A stretch of DNA of 64,000 nt from Thermoplasmata archaeon (GTDB lineage Archaea > Thermoplasmatota > Thermoplasmata > Thermoplasmatales > GCA-001856825). Each line of letters starts with the position of its first letter. The stretch's first letter is position 1. Shown here in pieces: positions 8,431 to 17,365 of the stretch. Made by a program: the position numbers and the translations under genes. Location: the NCBI GenBank assembly GCA_021792255.1, contig JAJYUZ010000001.1, forward strand, positions 1 through 64,000. The letters run 5' to 3'. Under the pieces are notes generated by a model, which made no database searches, was not told the origin of the DNA, and saw only the letters and a program-made list of their open reading frames with translations.

Positions 8431-9383
8431 GCCATCCGCTCCTCAAAAAGATTGCAGTATACAAGGTGCCTATTTTCTAAGATTGCGGGTTTATAGTCGT
8501 ACGTTTTGCAGAGATCTCTTCTTTGCGAACATCTATCATAGAATCTACACCCTTTAGGGGGATTCATCAAGCTCACGGGTTCACCTGAAATGCCTCTTAT
8601 TACTTTGGTAGATCTTGGATCTGGAATTGATCTTATCAGACCTTGCGTATAGGGATGCTTGCTTTGGGTCACTACCTCTTTTGCGTCTCCAACCTCACTC
8701 ATTTTCCCCCCATACATTATTGCCACTTTATCCGCAACCTCTGCCACAATTGGTAGGTCATGACTAATGAGAATAATTGTGACTCCAAACTCGTCTTTAA
8801 GTCTTCTGAACAATTTCATAATTCGATGCTGGGTTACAACGTCTAGGGCAGTTGTAGGTTCATCCGCTATGAGCAAGCTTGGATGCTCAATAATCGCCAT
8901 AGCGATCACGACTCTTTGTTTCATCCCACCGCTCAACTCGTGAGGGTAACGTTTTAGTATATTTTCACCAAGTCCCACGTTCTCAAGGTTTTCTTTGGCT
9001 CTGAGCAACGCTTGGTCCTTATCCATGTTTTCATGGATAATCAAAGGCTCAGCGACTTGCTCTTCGACAGTCATAAGGGGGTTTAGCGAATTCATGGCAC
9101 CCTGGAAGACCATTGATATTTTCTTTCCTCTCCACTTTCTCATTTCGCTTTCTTTCAGTTTTGTCACGTCTGTTCCGGAAATAAGAACGTTGCCGGACTC
9201 AATGATCGCAGTAGGAGGCAGTATTCTAAGCAGAGAAAGACCGAGGGTGGTCTTGCCGCTTCCTGATTCACCAACCAGTCCAAAAATTAAGCCACTGTCT
9301 ATTTCGAGATTCAGTCCGTCTACGGCATATACCTCCCCCTTCGACGATTTGTACTTGACGACCAGTTCCTTTATTTCTATCAA
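8427..9383 (-). CDS. oppD: Oligopeptide ABC transporter ATP-binding protein (OppD-like)
   Basis: The 318-aa ABC ATPase shows Walker A GESGSGKTT, Q-loop FQGAMNSLNPLMTV, signature LSGGMKQRVVIAMA, Walker B LLIADEPTTALDVV, and the C-terminal GCRFYDRCSQRRDLCKTY cysteine block of the Opp/Dpp family. The FQGAMNSLNP form of the Q-loop marks the D-type subunit, while OppF has FQDPYSSLNP. The start appears to be TTG 9383, placed just after the oppC stop. Confidence 0.93.
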   Translation of the reverse strand: MIEIKELVVKYKSSKGEVYAVDGLNLEIDSGLIFGLVGESGSGKTTLGLSLLRILPPTAIIESGNVLISGTDVTKLKESEMRKWRGKKISMVFQGAMNSLNPLMTVEEQVAEPLIIHENMDKDQALLRAKENLENVGLGENILKRYPHELSGGMKQRVVIAMAIIEHPSLLIADEPTTALDVVTQHRIMKLFRRLKDEFGVTIILISHDLPIVAEVADKVAIMYGGKMSEVGDAKEVVTQSKHPYTQGLIRSIPDPRSTKVIRGISGEPVSLMNPPKGCRFYDRCSQRRDLCKTYDYKPAILENRHLVYCNLFEERMA

Positions 9384-9385
9384 GA

Positions 9386-10231
9386 CTAGACTCTCCTCGT
9401 CCTCGGGTTGAAAATAGACTCAAACGAAGTGCTAAGGAATATGAATCCAACGGTCAGCAATACTATGAATATCCCCGGCGGTATCATATACCACCAAATT
9501 CCAGCCGTAATGGTCCCGTTAATGTATGCAAAATGCATAATATTCCCCCAGCTCAGATCGGTCACATCACCGACTCCGATGAAGACGAGTGCTGACTGAG
9601 TAAAGATTGCATTTGCGACCGACAGTGCAGCATTAGCAAACACGACAGGCATTACGTTGGGCAAAATATGCTTGAACATTATGTAGATTGATCCTCCATT
9701 ACTAGACTTTGCCACTTCCACAAATGGCCATTCTTTTATTGAAAGGACCATTGACCTCACGACCCTCGCAGTCATGGGCCAGCTAAGCCCTCCGATGATT
9801 AATATGACGTTGGTCAAAGTACCACCAATAAGGGCAGATATCACGATCATCAGAACAATTGCTGGCACCACCAGAAAGAAATCAGTTACTCTCATCAAAA
9901 TTTCGTCTAGAATTCCTCCAAAATACCCGCTGAACAAGCCGATTATCAGTCCCATTAGCACGGCAACGAGGGCCGCAGTGGAACCGACCAACAGCGGGAT
10001 TCTCGTTCCGTACATATTCTGGGAAAATAAATCCTGACCTTCCTGATTAGTACCGAATAAGTGTAGCAGCGAGGGATGCTGCAGATATGCATTTGATGTG
10101 GCGTACGGATTATATGGCGAAATGATTGGTGCAATTAGTGCTATAACAACAAATGAGGCGATTATTCCCCATCCCACCATGCCTATCGTGCTTCGTCTTA
10201 GTTGGCTTAGATAACTCGTTAAAGGATTCAT
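9386..10231 (-). CDS. oppC: Oligopeptide ABC transporter permease (OppC-like)
   Basis: The 281-aa inner permease has about six membrane segments: one N-terminal (VGWGIIASFVVIALIAPIIS), a periplasmic-type loop with HLFGTNQEGQDLFSQ, then the BPD_transp_1 core. The EAA-type cytoplasmic motif is visible as VEVAKSSNGGSIYIMFKHILPN. In most family members this block reads with Ala-Gly in the middle, so S-S-N-G-G is slightly unusual. It overlaps the oppB stop by 4 bp (ATGA). Confidence 0.92.
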   Translation of the reverse strand: MNPLTSYLSQLRRSTIGMVGWGIIASFVVIALIAPIISPYNPYATSNAYLQHPSLLHLFGTNQEGQDLFSQNMYGTRIPLLVGSTAALVAVLMGLIIGLFSGYFGGILDEILMRVTDFFLVVPAIVLMIVISALIGGTLTNVILIIGGLSWPMTARVVRSMVLSIKEWPFVEVAKSSNGGSIYIMFKHILPNVMPVVFANAALSVANAIFTQSALVFIGVGDVTDLSWGNIMHFAYINGTITAGIWWYMIPPGIFIVLLTVGFIFLSTSFESIFNPRTRRV

Positions 10232-11199
10232 TGGTATCGAATCCTCGGATCAATATAACCATAGACAAAATCCGCGAAGTAGTTAGCTAGGACCACAGTG
10301 ATAGTTATGAGGAAGAAGGCACCTTGAAGGACGGGGTAGTCTCTCATAAAAATGGCAGTATAGGTTACGAATCCTATCCCTGGCCAAGAGAACACTATTT
10401 CAGTGAACATGACGCCGCCTATTACCAAGCCAAAACTGATTGCAATCAAACTCACGAGTGGAAGAAGACCGTTAGGGAAGGCGTGTTTCCACAGAATACG
10501 ACTATCGCTGGCTCCCTTTGCCTTTGCAGTAACGATGTAATCCTCAGATAAGACATCCAGGAGCGAATTTCTCATAACGATGGTAAATTCGCCATAGAGA
10601 ACAAGAGTCAGTGTAATCAAGGGCAATGCCAGATGGCTCAGAAAATCCAAAAACCTTGCTAAAAAGTTCTGACTCAATGCACCTATGCTGTACATTCCCT
10701 CGACGGGTATTCCTCCGACGTAGAGGGCCATTACTATGAGCATTGATCCCAGCCAAAAAGTAGGCATAGCGTAGAGTGCCAGTGAAACGCCCAAGATAGT
10801 TCCGTCGACCTTCTTTCCCCTACGCCAGGCAGATACGGCTCCTGTAAACATTCCCAATAAAATCGCAAGAAGGTTGGCAGGGATCAGGAGTATTAGACTG
10901 TTTTTTATGGCAGGTATAATGACCGTTGTGACTGGTTCCTTGTAGAAGAATGAGATACCAAAATTCCCCACCAGTGAGTTTTTGAAAAAAATGACAAATT
11001 GAATCCACAGTGGTTGGTTTAATCCGAATTCACTTGTCAAGAGAGCTATCTGGCGAGAGGTCAAGGCCGGACTCCTATAGAGAAGCGTTATCGGATTTCC
11101 AGGAAGGAGCCTAAAAAGAATAAAATTTAGAATAATGATAGCAAAAATTGTCAGAATTGCGCTTACTGTACGCCTTAGGATATAGGGAACGTTACTCAC
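10228..11199 (-). CDS. oppB: Oligopeptide ABC transporter permease (OppB-like)
   Basis: The 323-aa permease starts with the family N-terminus (ILRRTVSAILTIFAIIILNF, then FRLLPGNPI) and has about six membrane segments. The EAA loop is DYIVTAKAKGASDSRILWKHAFPNG, which docks the ATPases. Start GTG 11199 is supported by AAAGGTGG about 9 nt upstream. The 170 bp between oppA and oppB hold no convincing gene. Confidence 0.93.
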   Translation of the reverse strand: MSNVPYILRRTVSAILTIFAIIILNFILFRLLPGNPITLLYRSPALTSRQIALLTSEFGLNQPLWIQFVIFFKNSLVGNFGISFFYKEPVTTVIIPAIKNSLILLIPANLLAILLGMFTGAVSAWRRGKKVDGTILGVSLALYAMPTFWLGSMLIVMALYVGGIPVEGMYSIGALSQNFLARFLDFLSHLALPLITLTLVLYGEFTIVMRNSLLDVLSEDYIVTAKAKGASDSRILWKHAFPNGLLPLVSLIAISFGLVIGGVMFTEIVFSWPGIGFVTYTAIFMRDYPVLQGAFFLITITVVLANYFADFVYGYIDPRIRYQ

Positions 11200-11370
11200 G
11201 CTTGTTATCCACCTTTGCTTTCATCCTTAGGTTCATCATTTATTTTACGCTCTTCATTTCGCTGGCCTAAGCTCATAACTCCTTCCCTATCCCTTTTGAC
11301 CGCTTTTCCCCACGTCCGTCTATCGCTATTGTTCTCACTTCTTTGCAGTACGAAGAGCATCCTATAGGGA

Positions 11371-13173
11371 CTATGCCGTCTTTCTCTTCCTGTAGTATGC
11401 GAATCCTCCAATGATAACTGCTGCTACTACGATTATTGCTATAGCTGCCTCAAGGTAGATAGATGTATTGCTGTGCGAAGGTTGGGTGCTAGTGACTGGT
11501 TCGATAGTCAGGAATGTCCTCCAATCGACTCCTCCAAATGGTCCTCCAGGATAATCTGTGGAGATGTTCGTCCACTTGTTCGAATAGACCTGAGACGAAT
11601 ATGGGTAGTACAGCGGGATGTACGGCAGTTGGTAATAAAGCGATTTCTGAAGTTCGTACGAAATGTTTGTCATCTGGCTGATAGATGTGGCATTGACCAT
11701 CTGGTTGAAGAGTGCGTCGTAGGTGGAGTTTGTATAACCGCTGTCATCAAAAGTTGGAGCCTGTGAGGAAGTGAAGAGTCCCAGGAATAACGGAGATGAA
11801 AGGTCGTACGGAGCCAAACCCATTGGCCAATCCCAGAAGTCGGTATCTTGTGCAAAGTTGGGCCAGATGATGTTCAGCATCGAAGCCACTTCTATAGGTT
11901 GGGCAACAGCTTCCACGTGCACTGCACTCCAGTAATCCGTCGCAATCACGTCAGCAGCGCTGACCAGGGCAGGAATCCCACTGACCGCAAGAAGGGTTAT
12001 CTTTATAGTGGTGCCATTTGAGAATTCCCTATAACCATTCGAACCTATCTTGTAGCCAGAGGCGTTGAGCAGCTGGTTGGCAAGAGTCACGTTATATGAT
12101 ATGGGCGGCAGATTCGGGTCGACACTTGGATCCCACGACGGGAAAATTGTCTGAGCATTCAAGGCATTTCCCCCCTGAGTGATGTTTATCAGGGCTCTGT
12201 AGTCAATGGCGTGAGCTAGACCTTCCCTGAAGTCTGCGTTGCGTAAAGCAGGGTTACCGGTACCATTCGGATACGTGTTGAAAGCAAGGTAGTACATGAA
12301 TATGGGATTCTTAGGTACTACCAAAATGGAACTAGTACTGTTCTTAAATGTGTTGACTTCTGTCGGGAGTAGGAATCCACCCGTTGCATCAATTTCACCT
12401 GACTGGAAGGCAGAAACTTCCGCTTGAACACTGCTGAACAGCTCCAGATACAGTGTCTGAATGTGGGGAATCCTTGAAGGTATGAAGTAGTTGTTATTTC
12501 TCTTCATTTCCACATAACTATTTGGGACATAGTTAGTCAGAAGAAACGGCCCTGATCCTACAAAAGATGTAGCGTTACTGAATATTCCATACGTCGCGGC
12601 GTTGACATTCTTCCAGATGTGATAAGGAACTATGAAAATGTTTGTAATTGCAACTTCTGCAAACATGACACCAGTATAATGGAATATGACAGTGTGGTTG
12701 TCTGGAGTGTCAATTGATGTAATCATTGAAACGTATGGGTATATGAAAGAAAACGGTTGAGCAGCAAGGTAGTAAGAGTAGTTCACGTCTTGGGAAGTAA
12801 CTGGGACCCCGTCCGACCATTTCGCAGCTTGATTAAGGTGGAAAATGGCAGTGTGATTGTTGCCATAGATACTCCAACTTTGGGCTAAATCAGGAAGAAG
12901 TTGAGATTGATTTGCCGTAAATTTACACAGAGTATCATATATGTAAGAAAATGTCCAAGATTGTGCCAGACCAGGATTATTATACGGATTTACATCCGTA
13001 ATGGTGGAATAACCCCAGCCAACGGAAAAGGTTGCATTGGTGAGACTGGCTGAAGGTGGCGAAATCTGATTTGCAAAAGCGCTATTGGTCAATGACTGCG
13101 GCATCAAAAATAGAGCGACAATCAATACGGTGGTCACAACTAAGATTTTTTTAGGTCTCAAAAAGATCACCAT
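11371..13173 (-). CDS. oppA: Oligopeptide-binding protein (family 5 solute-binding), membrane anchored
   Basis: From ATG 13173 this is about 600 aa. It has a signal-peptide-like N-terminus (RPKKILVVTTVLIVALFL), the SBP family 5 body (LCKFTANQSQLLPDLAQSW, AAKWSDGVPVTSQDVNYSY, FREGLAHAIDYRALI), and many N-x-S/T sequons. A C-terminal membrane helix (YLEAAIAIIVVAAVIIGGF) ends in YYRKRKTA. It therefore captures peptides outside the cell while tethered by its C-terminus, common for archaeal binding proteins. An ATG at 13212 would add 13 residues ahead of the signal; 13173 is preferred because a TATA-like TTATAC lies about 23 bp upstream and the Lys-Lys pair then sits near the N-terminus. Confidence 0.9.
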   Translation of the reverse strand: MVIFLRPKKILVVTTVLIVALFLMPQSLTNSAFANQISPPSASLTNATFSVGWGYSTITDVNPYNNPGLAQSWTFSYIYDTLCKFTANQSQLLPDLAQSWSIYGNNHTAIFHLNQAAKWSDGVPVTSQDVNYSYYLAAQPFSFIYPYVSMITSIDTPDNHTVIFHYTGVMFAEVAITNIFIVPYHIWKNVNAATYGIFSNATSFVGSGPFLLTNYVPNSYVEMKRNNNYFIPSRIPHIQTLYLELFSSVQAEVSAFQSGEIDATGGFLLPTEVNTFKNSTSSILVVPKNPIFMYYLAFNTYPNGTGNPALRNADFREGLAHAIDYRALINITQGGNALNAQTIFPSWDPSVDPNLPPISYNVTLANQLLNASGYKIGSNGYREFSNGTTIKITLLAVSGIPALVSAADVIATDYWSAVHVEAVAQPIEVASMLNIIWPNFAQDTDFWDWPMGLAPYDLSSPLFLGLFTSSQAPTFDDSGYTNSTYDALFNQMVNATSISQMTNISYELQKSLYYQLPYIPLYYPYSSQVYSNKWTNISTDYPGGPFGGVDWRTFLTIEPVTSTQPSHSNTSIYLEAAIAIIVVAAVIIGGFAYYRKRKTA

Positions 13174-13321
13174 ATATATTATGAAATTTCGTGTATAAGA
13201 TACTTTTGGCATCCAGAGACAAATCAGAAAAAATACGGTTATTCAGAAACCTCTTTTTTTTACATCCTTCTGATAGTGAACATTCAAGCAAATCCTAAAA
13301 TACAGAATAAAATTATGAATC

Positions 13322-14422
13322 ATGGACCTTGTATTAAGATATCATTACGTAAATCTTCCAATGATTGAACCTTTCGTATATAGTGAAGAAACTGAAGTGA
13401 GTAGAAATGGATTTATCTTTGTTTTAAAGGACGATGGTATTACCGCTTACTCGGAGTGCGTTACAAATGATAATCCATTTTACTTGTATGAATATAACAC
13501 TACTGCAATAAACGTCATCAAGGATTATCTGGCAAAAAGTATTGCAGACGTTCCTGAGCCAAAGGAATTTCTGGAGAGGATAGATCATGTCAAAGGGCAT
13601 GAAATGGCGAAAGGTGCCATTGAAATGTTACTGTGGGATTATAAAGCTAAGAAAGAGAAGCTTCCCCTTTACAAAATCCTTGACGGTGGTACGAAGGGTT
13701 TTGCTGAGACTGGACTCTCGGTTGGACTGGACTCTACTGACAAAATGGTCAAAAAGGTGGAACGGGCCGTTGATCGTCATTATAAGAGAATAAAGGTGAA
13801 AATTTCAAAGGGCCGGGAACTGGATATTTTGTCTGCTGTAAGGGATAAGTTCTCAGATATCAAACTCACTGCAGATGCAAATTCAAATTATAGGATTTCT
13901 GATATTGAATTGCTCAAAAAGATAGATAAGTTTAACTTGACGTATCTAGAACAACCGCTAAACTCGGACGACTTAATCGATCATTCGAAACTTAGGAAAG
14001 AAATATACACGCCTATATGCCTAGACGAATCTATTGTATCCCCCGACAAAATGAGAAAGGCAATAGAAATAAAGTCACTTGATGTTGTGAACATCAAGCC
14101 GGGAAGAGTGGGCGGCTTCCACAACTCCCTTAGGATAGCAAAAATGGCAAAAGAAAATGACATTCATGTCTGGGTTGGAGGTATGGAAGAGACAAGCGTA
14201 GGAAAGAACTACAACGTAGCCTTGGCATCTTCTAAGCTTATTGACTATCCTGGTGACACAGGTCCAACTAGTGAACTGTTCAGTAGAGACATCGCAACCA
14301 ACCCCCTTACGATGAACGATGGAATAGTGACTCCTTCCGAAGAAATCGGGATAGGCGTAAAGATAGATGAAGAATTTCTAAACGAGGTCACAATATTCTC
14401 TGGTTCGATCAAACTAAAATGA
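13322..14422 (+). CDS. Enolase-superfamily enzyme, OSBS/N-acylamino acid racemase/dipeptide epimerase type
   Basis: The 366-aa muconate-lactonizing subgroup enzyme has the full catalytic set: K158-V-K160 on the second strand, metal ligands D185 (ADANSNY), E210 (LEQPL) and D235 (CLDES), and general base K259 (NIKPGRVGG). The C-terminal block GGMEETSVGKNYNVALASS...YPGDTGPTS closely resembles o-succinylbenzoate synthase/N-succinylamino acid racemase proteins. The substrate cannot be read from sequence. Menaquinone synthesis (menC) is one option. The divergent neighbour is a peptide transporter, so a dipeptide epimerase or acylamino acid racemase role is also plausible. Confidence 0.75.
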   Translation: MDLVLRYHYVNLPMIEPFVYSEETEVSRNGFIFVLKDDGITAYSECVTNDNPFYLYEYNTTAINVIKDYLAKSIADVPEPKEFLERIDHVKGHEMAKGAIEMLLWDYKAKKEKLPLYKILDGGTKGFAETGLSVGLDSTDKMVKKVERAVDRHYKRIKVKISKGRELDILSAVRDKFSDIKLTADANSNYRISDIELLKKIDKFNLTYLEQPLNSDDLIDHSKLRKEIYTPICLDESIVSPDKMRKAIEIKSLDVVNIKPGRVGGFHNSLRIAKMAKENDIHVWVGGMEETSVGKNYNVALASSKLIDYPGDTGPTSELFSRDIATNPLTMNDGIVTPSEEIGIGVKIDEEFLNEVTIFSGSIKLK

Positions 14423-14863
14423 AAGGATCAATTGCTTGACATCAAAATGTCAGAATATGTCTCCGTACCCTGCACCTCCGGAAGCACAGATTCATATATC
14501 ACCGGCTTTGAGTAAGCTTTCTGTACTCTTGTAATAGATCTTCTACTCCTCGCAGTCAGTCACCATAAGGTGAACTGCTGTCATCCTTTCTTTCTTTCAC
14601 CTTAGTCCTCAGGTAACTCTCAGGAGACCTTTTGTGAGTTATTTTTGTCCTCAGCTTCGAATCATTATAAATACAAAATGGGTTGAATGAAACCACACAA
14701 TGAGAGGTCAATACTCCGGGTTTGTTCAAAGGTCCGAACTCTCAAAGTTTTCTTGTGCGCTCTAAAACCTTTACGCGTAACTCAGATTTTCTGTTCTTAG
14801 TCGACTTTATGTGCAGAATTTATCAGGAGCGCAAAGCACAGATTTAGAACAATGTGCCTAGAA
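14423..14863. other. 441-bp gap between convergent genes
   Basis: This gap separates the 3' ends of the enolase-superfamily gene and the aminopeptidase gene, so it has no promoter duty for either. It holds inverted repeats TAAGGTGA (14566-14573) and TCACCTTA (14597-14604), a hairpin AACTC...GAGTT followed by ATTTTT (14615-14646, possible terminator), a TATA-like TTATAAATA (14665-14673), and a GTGC array (14755-14846). No gene of convincing size is present. Confidence 0.5.
14755..14846 (+). repeat. GTGC repeat array D
   Basis: Units are found at 14755 (GTGC), 14773 (ACGC), 14793 (GTTC), 14811 (GTGC) and 14829 (GCGC). All steps are 18 bp except one of 20. The unit GTTCTTAGTCGACTTTAT followed by GTGCAGAATT matches array B. 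It lies between two convergent 3' ends. Confidence 0.45.
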
Positions 14864-17281
14864 TCACTTCTTTGAAATCTTTCTTGATTCTAGAATAGTC
14901 ACCCTTTCCCTAAGCTTGTCGAGTTCTTCCCTCACAGTCTTGAAGTCTTGAGGAATCAACGGACCCTTAACTTCCAGTGCTTCTCTCATTACTCTCTTGG
15001 TAAATGCAAAAGGCTCTCCATCAAGGTAAGGTGCAATTCTAGAAATGAGTTCCAAATCCAGAGTGTCTTTTATTGCATTCGCTGCGCTTTCCCTAATTGC
15101 AAACGAGTCGTCCTTCAGTCCCTCCATTAGGACATCGGCTACAGAACGGTCCTTCCAGTAGAACTTCGATATGGCCATTAAGGCGGCAGATCTGGTCTGC
15201 AAGTCGTACTCTTTCTTGAAGTACTTTTTTACGGTGTTCATAGTAGAAGCATCCGCAAGTTCACCGAGTGCATTCAGTGATGCCACCCGGATCATGTCAT
15301 CGAAAGAATCGGTTTCGAGACCCTCGATGAGCAAGTCTTTTGAGTTACCCTTTCCAATTTTTTGTGCACTGGATAACAGATTGGCTCTCAAGCGATAGCC
15401 TTCTTCTTTTTCAAACATTTCAATCAGGGTTAAGAGTAGTGCATCATCATTTAGATTCGAGACCGCTCTTGCAACTTCCCTTCTAGTCTTGTAGTCTTTA
15501 TCTCCTAGCATCTTCTGTACTGCACTCGTTGCTTTCTTCCCACCAATCTTCGATACGGACTCCGCAATCTTCCCTTTGACGTACCAAAACTGTTCCGATT
15601 CGAAAGATTCCAAAAGGAAAGGAATCTCAGAAGTCCCAAATTTTCCTAGCTCTGATGCAGCCCTGGCTCTTTCTAATATGCTATCTCCATTCCTTAGTAA
15701 GTATCTTGAAGATTCTTTAGCTCTCTCTATGGCAGTCGTACTGAGGAGGTTACTCTCAGGGTCCAGCGAGAATCCTCGAAACTCTCTCTTGTCAAATTCA
15801 AGTTGTGTCATTTTATCTTCAATTCTCAATTCAAAATCTTCCTTCCTGCCCTCGTAATATATCCTAACGGGAACTCTGAGGCTAAAGATTCTCCCTACTT
15901 GAGTAATCTTGACGATGACCTTCCCTTTTGAAGACACCTCTTCGATCTTAAATTCGGGGTGTCCAGGCTCTTCCAGAAATTGATGGTAAACTGCCTCAAG
16001 TGAAAATCCGGAAACATTTGAAAGGGCTCTCCTGAAATCCTCAGTCGAGACTCCACTCATCCTATTTTTTTCAAGGTATTCCTTTACTCCAGCCCAAAAA
16101 ACCTTGTCGCCCAAATAGTGATTCAAGTATCTCAGGAACAGAGAGGCTTTCTGATAGAGGTGCCTGTCGAAAAGTTCCTCTGGTTCCTTGTACTTTCTTT
16201 CCACTATTGGTCTCCCATAGTTCTGCTCGAACTCCTTCAGATAGGCCTCTTTGGTGCTTTCGACATCCACCAAGAATTCGTCCTTCCCCTTTAGTCTCTC
16301 AGCGTAAATCAGCTCTATGTACGTCGCAAACCCTTCGTTCAACCATGCCTGCGACCAGTCCTTACATGTCACATAATCGCCGAACCACTGATGTGCCATT
16401 TCGTGGCAGACCAACGGCTCCGACTGGTAATCGGCATGAGCTATCTCATCGTGTAGAGTTCTGTCCGTCAAAGTCACCGCGGTTATGTTTTCCATTCCAC
16501 CCATTACAAACCTTGAAACGCACGTCTGATCGTACTTTGAATATGGGTACTTCACTCCGGTCTTCAGGCTTATGAACTCCATCATATCGGGAGAATTCTT
16601 GAAAGATCTCTCAGCCATTTTTTCAAACTTGGGAAGGAAGTAAGAAGTTATCGGCACTCCCTGCCATTCCTGTTTAAACGATTTGAATTTTCCAGCGACG
16701 ACGCTAACAAGATATGCCGGAAATCTGAAATCTTCCTTGAATATGAATGTGGAGAGTTCTCCATCGACCCTGTCAACAAGATTACCATTGCTTATCACCA
16801 CGTAGTCGTTAGGTACGGTGATCCTGATCTCGTAGGCACTTCTCGTGTTGGGATAATCGAAGCAGGGGAACCATGCGTGGCTGTCGGTGCTGTGTCCGTG
16901 GGTCCAGAACTGTACTCCTCCTTCGTCTTCCACGAAGTATCCACCTTTCTTTGGAAATGACCTGTAGGTAATTGTAACGACATAGTCTGAGAAGGCCCTA
17001 AAATCACCATTCACCACGATCTTGTCTTTGTAAGTATCGAATGACGTTGGGACACCCCTGATGGATACGTTGTAAATTTCCATTTCGGTGGCATCAATCT
17101 CTAGATGATCCTGAGGAAGACTGTTCATCTTTAGATCCAGTTCAGCCTTTCCTTCTATTGTCCTATCCTCGAAATTTATTCTGATATCTATCACCGTCCT
17201 TTTCAGATCGAACTGTTTTTCACGCTCCAATTTCGTTTCATAACCGGTGAGGACAAAAGGTCTGAACTCTCTGTCTATCAT
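14864..17281 (-). CDS. M1-family zinc aminopeptidase (tricorn factor F2/F3-like) with HEAT-like C-terminus
   Basis: The 805-aa protein trims N-terminal residues from short peptides; Thermoplasma homologues act downstream of the tricorn protease. The order is an N-terminal beta saddle, then the exopeptidase motif GGMEN (261-265), zinc motif HEMAH (293-297) with E316 in WLNEGFATY, then from about residue 510 a series of alpha-alpha repeats (for example SAVQKMLGDKDYKTRREVAR and LLIEGLETDSFDDMIRVASL) that read as HEAT/PBS-lyase-like repeats, and a terminal coiled coil. This is not the usual ERAP1_C domain. It is a cytoplasmic peptidase that fits with peptide import by the opp genes. Confidence 0.9.
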   Translation of the reverse strand: MIDREFRPFVLTGYETKLEREKQFDLKRTVIDIRINFEDRTIEGKAELDLKMNSLPQDHLEIDATEMEIYNVSIRGVPTSFDTYKDKIVVNGDFRAFSDYVVTITYRSFPKKGGYFVEDEGGVQFWTHGHSTDSHAWFPCFDYPNTRSAYEIRITVPNDYVVISNGNLVDRVDGELSTFIFKEDFRFPAYLVSVVAGKFKSFKQEWQGVPITSYFLPKFEKMAERSFKNSPDMMEFISLKTGVKYPYSKYDQTCVSRFVMGGMENITAVTLTDRTLHDEIAHADYQSEPLVCHEMAHQWFGDYVTCKDWSQAWLNEGFATYIELIYAERLKGKDEFLVDVESTKEAYLKEFEQNYGRPIVERKYKEPEELFDRHLYQKASLFLRYLNHYLGDKVFWAGVKEYLEKNRMSGVSTEDFRRALSNVSGFSLEAVYHQFLEEPGHPEFKIEEVSSKGKVIVKITQVGRIFSLRVPVRIYYEGRKEDFELRIEDKMTQLEFDKREFRGFSLDPESNLLSTTAIERAKESSRYLLRNGDSILERARAASELGKFGTSEIPFLLESFESEQFWYVKGKIAESVSKIGGKKATSAVQKMLGDKDYKTRREVARAVSNLNDDALLLTLIEMFEKEEGYRLRANLLSSAQKIGKGNSKDLLIEGLETDSFDDMIRVASLNALGELADASTMNTVKKYFKKEYDLQTRSAALMAISKFYWKDRSVADVLMEGLKDDSFAIRESAANAIKDTLDLELISRIAPYLDGEPFAFTKRVMREALEVKGPLIPQDFKTVREELDKLRERVTILESRKISKK

Positions 17282-17365
17282 AAATCTGTATGTGCTTGCC
17301 CACTATATCATTTACCTGCTTTATGGGGAGAAATGCAGGACTGGACACTCACTTGTCTGGTCTTT

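Noticed and set aside
11205-11411. 68-codon minus-strand frame between oppA and oppB
   Set aside because: It overlaps the end of oppA, is very charged and has no motif or start signal. It is more likely the intercistronic leader of oppB.
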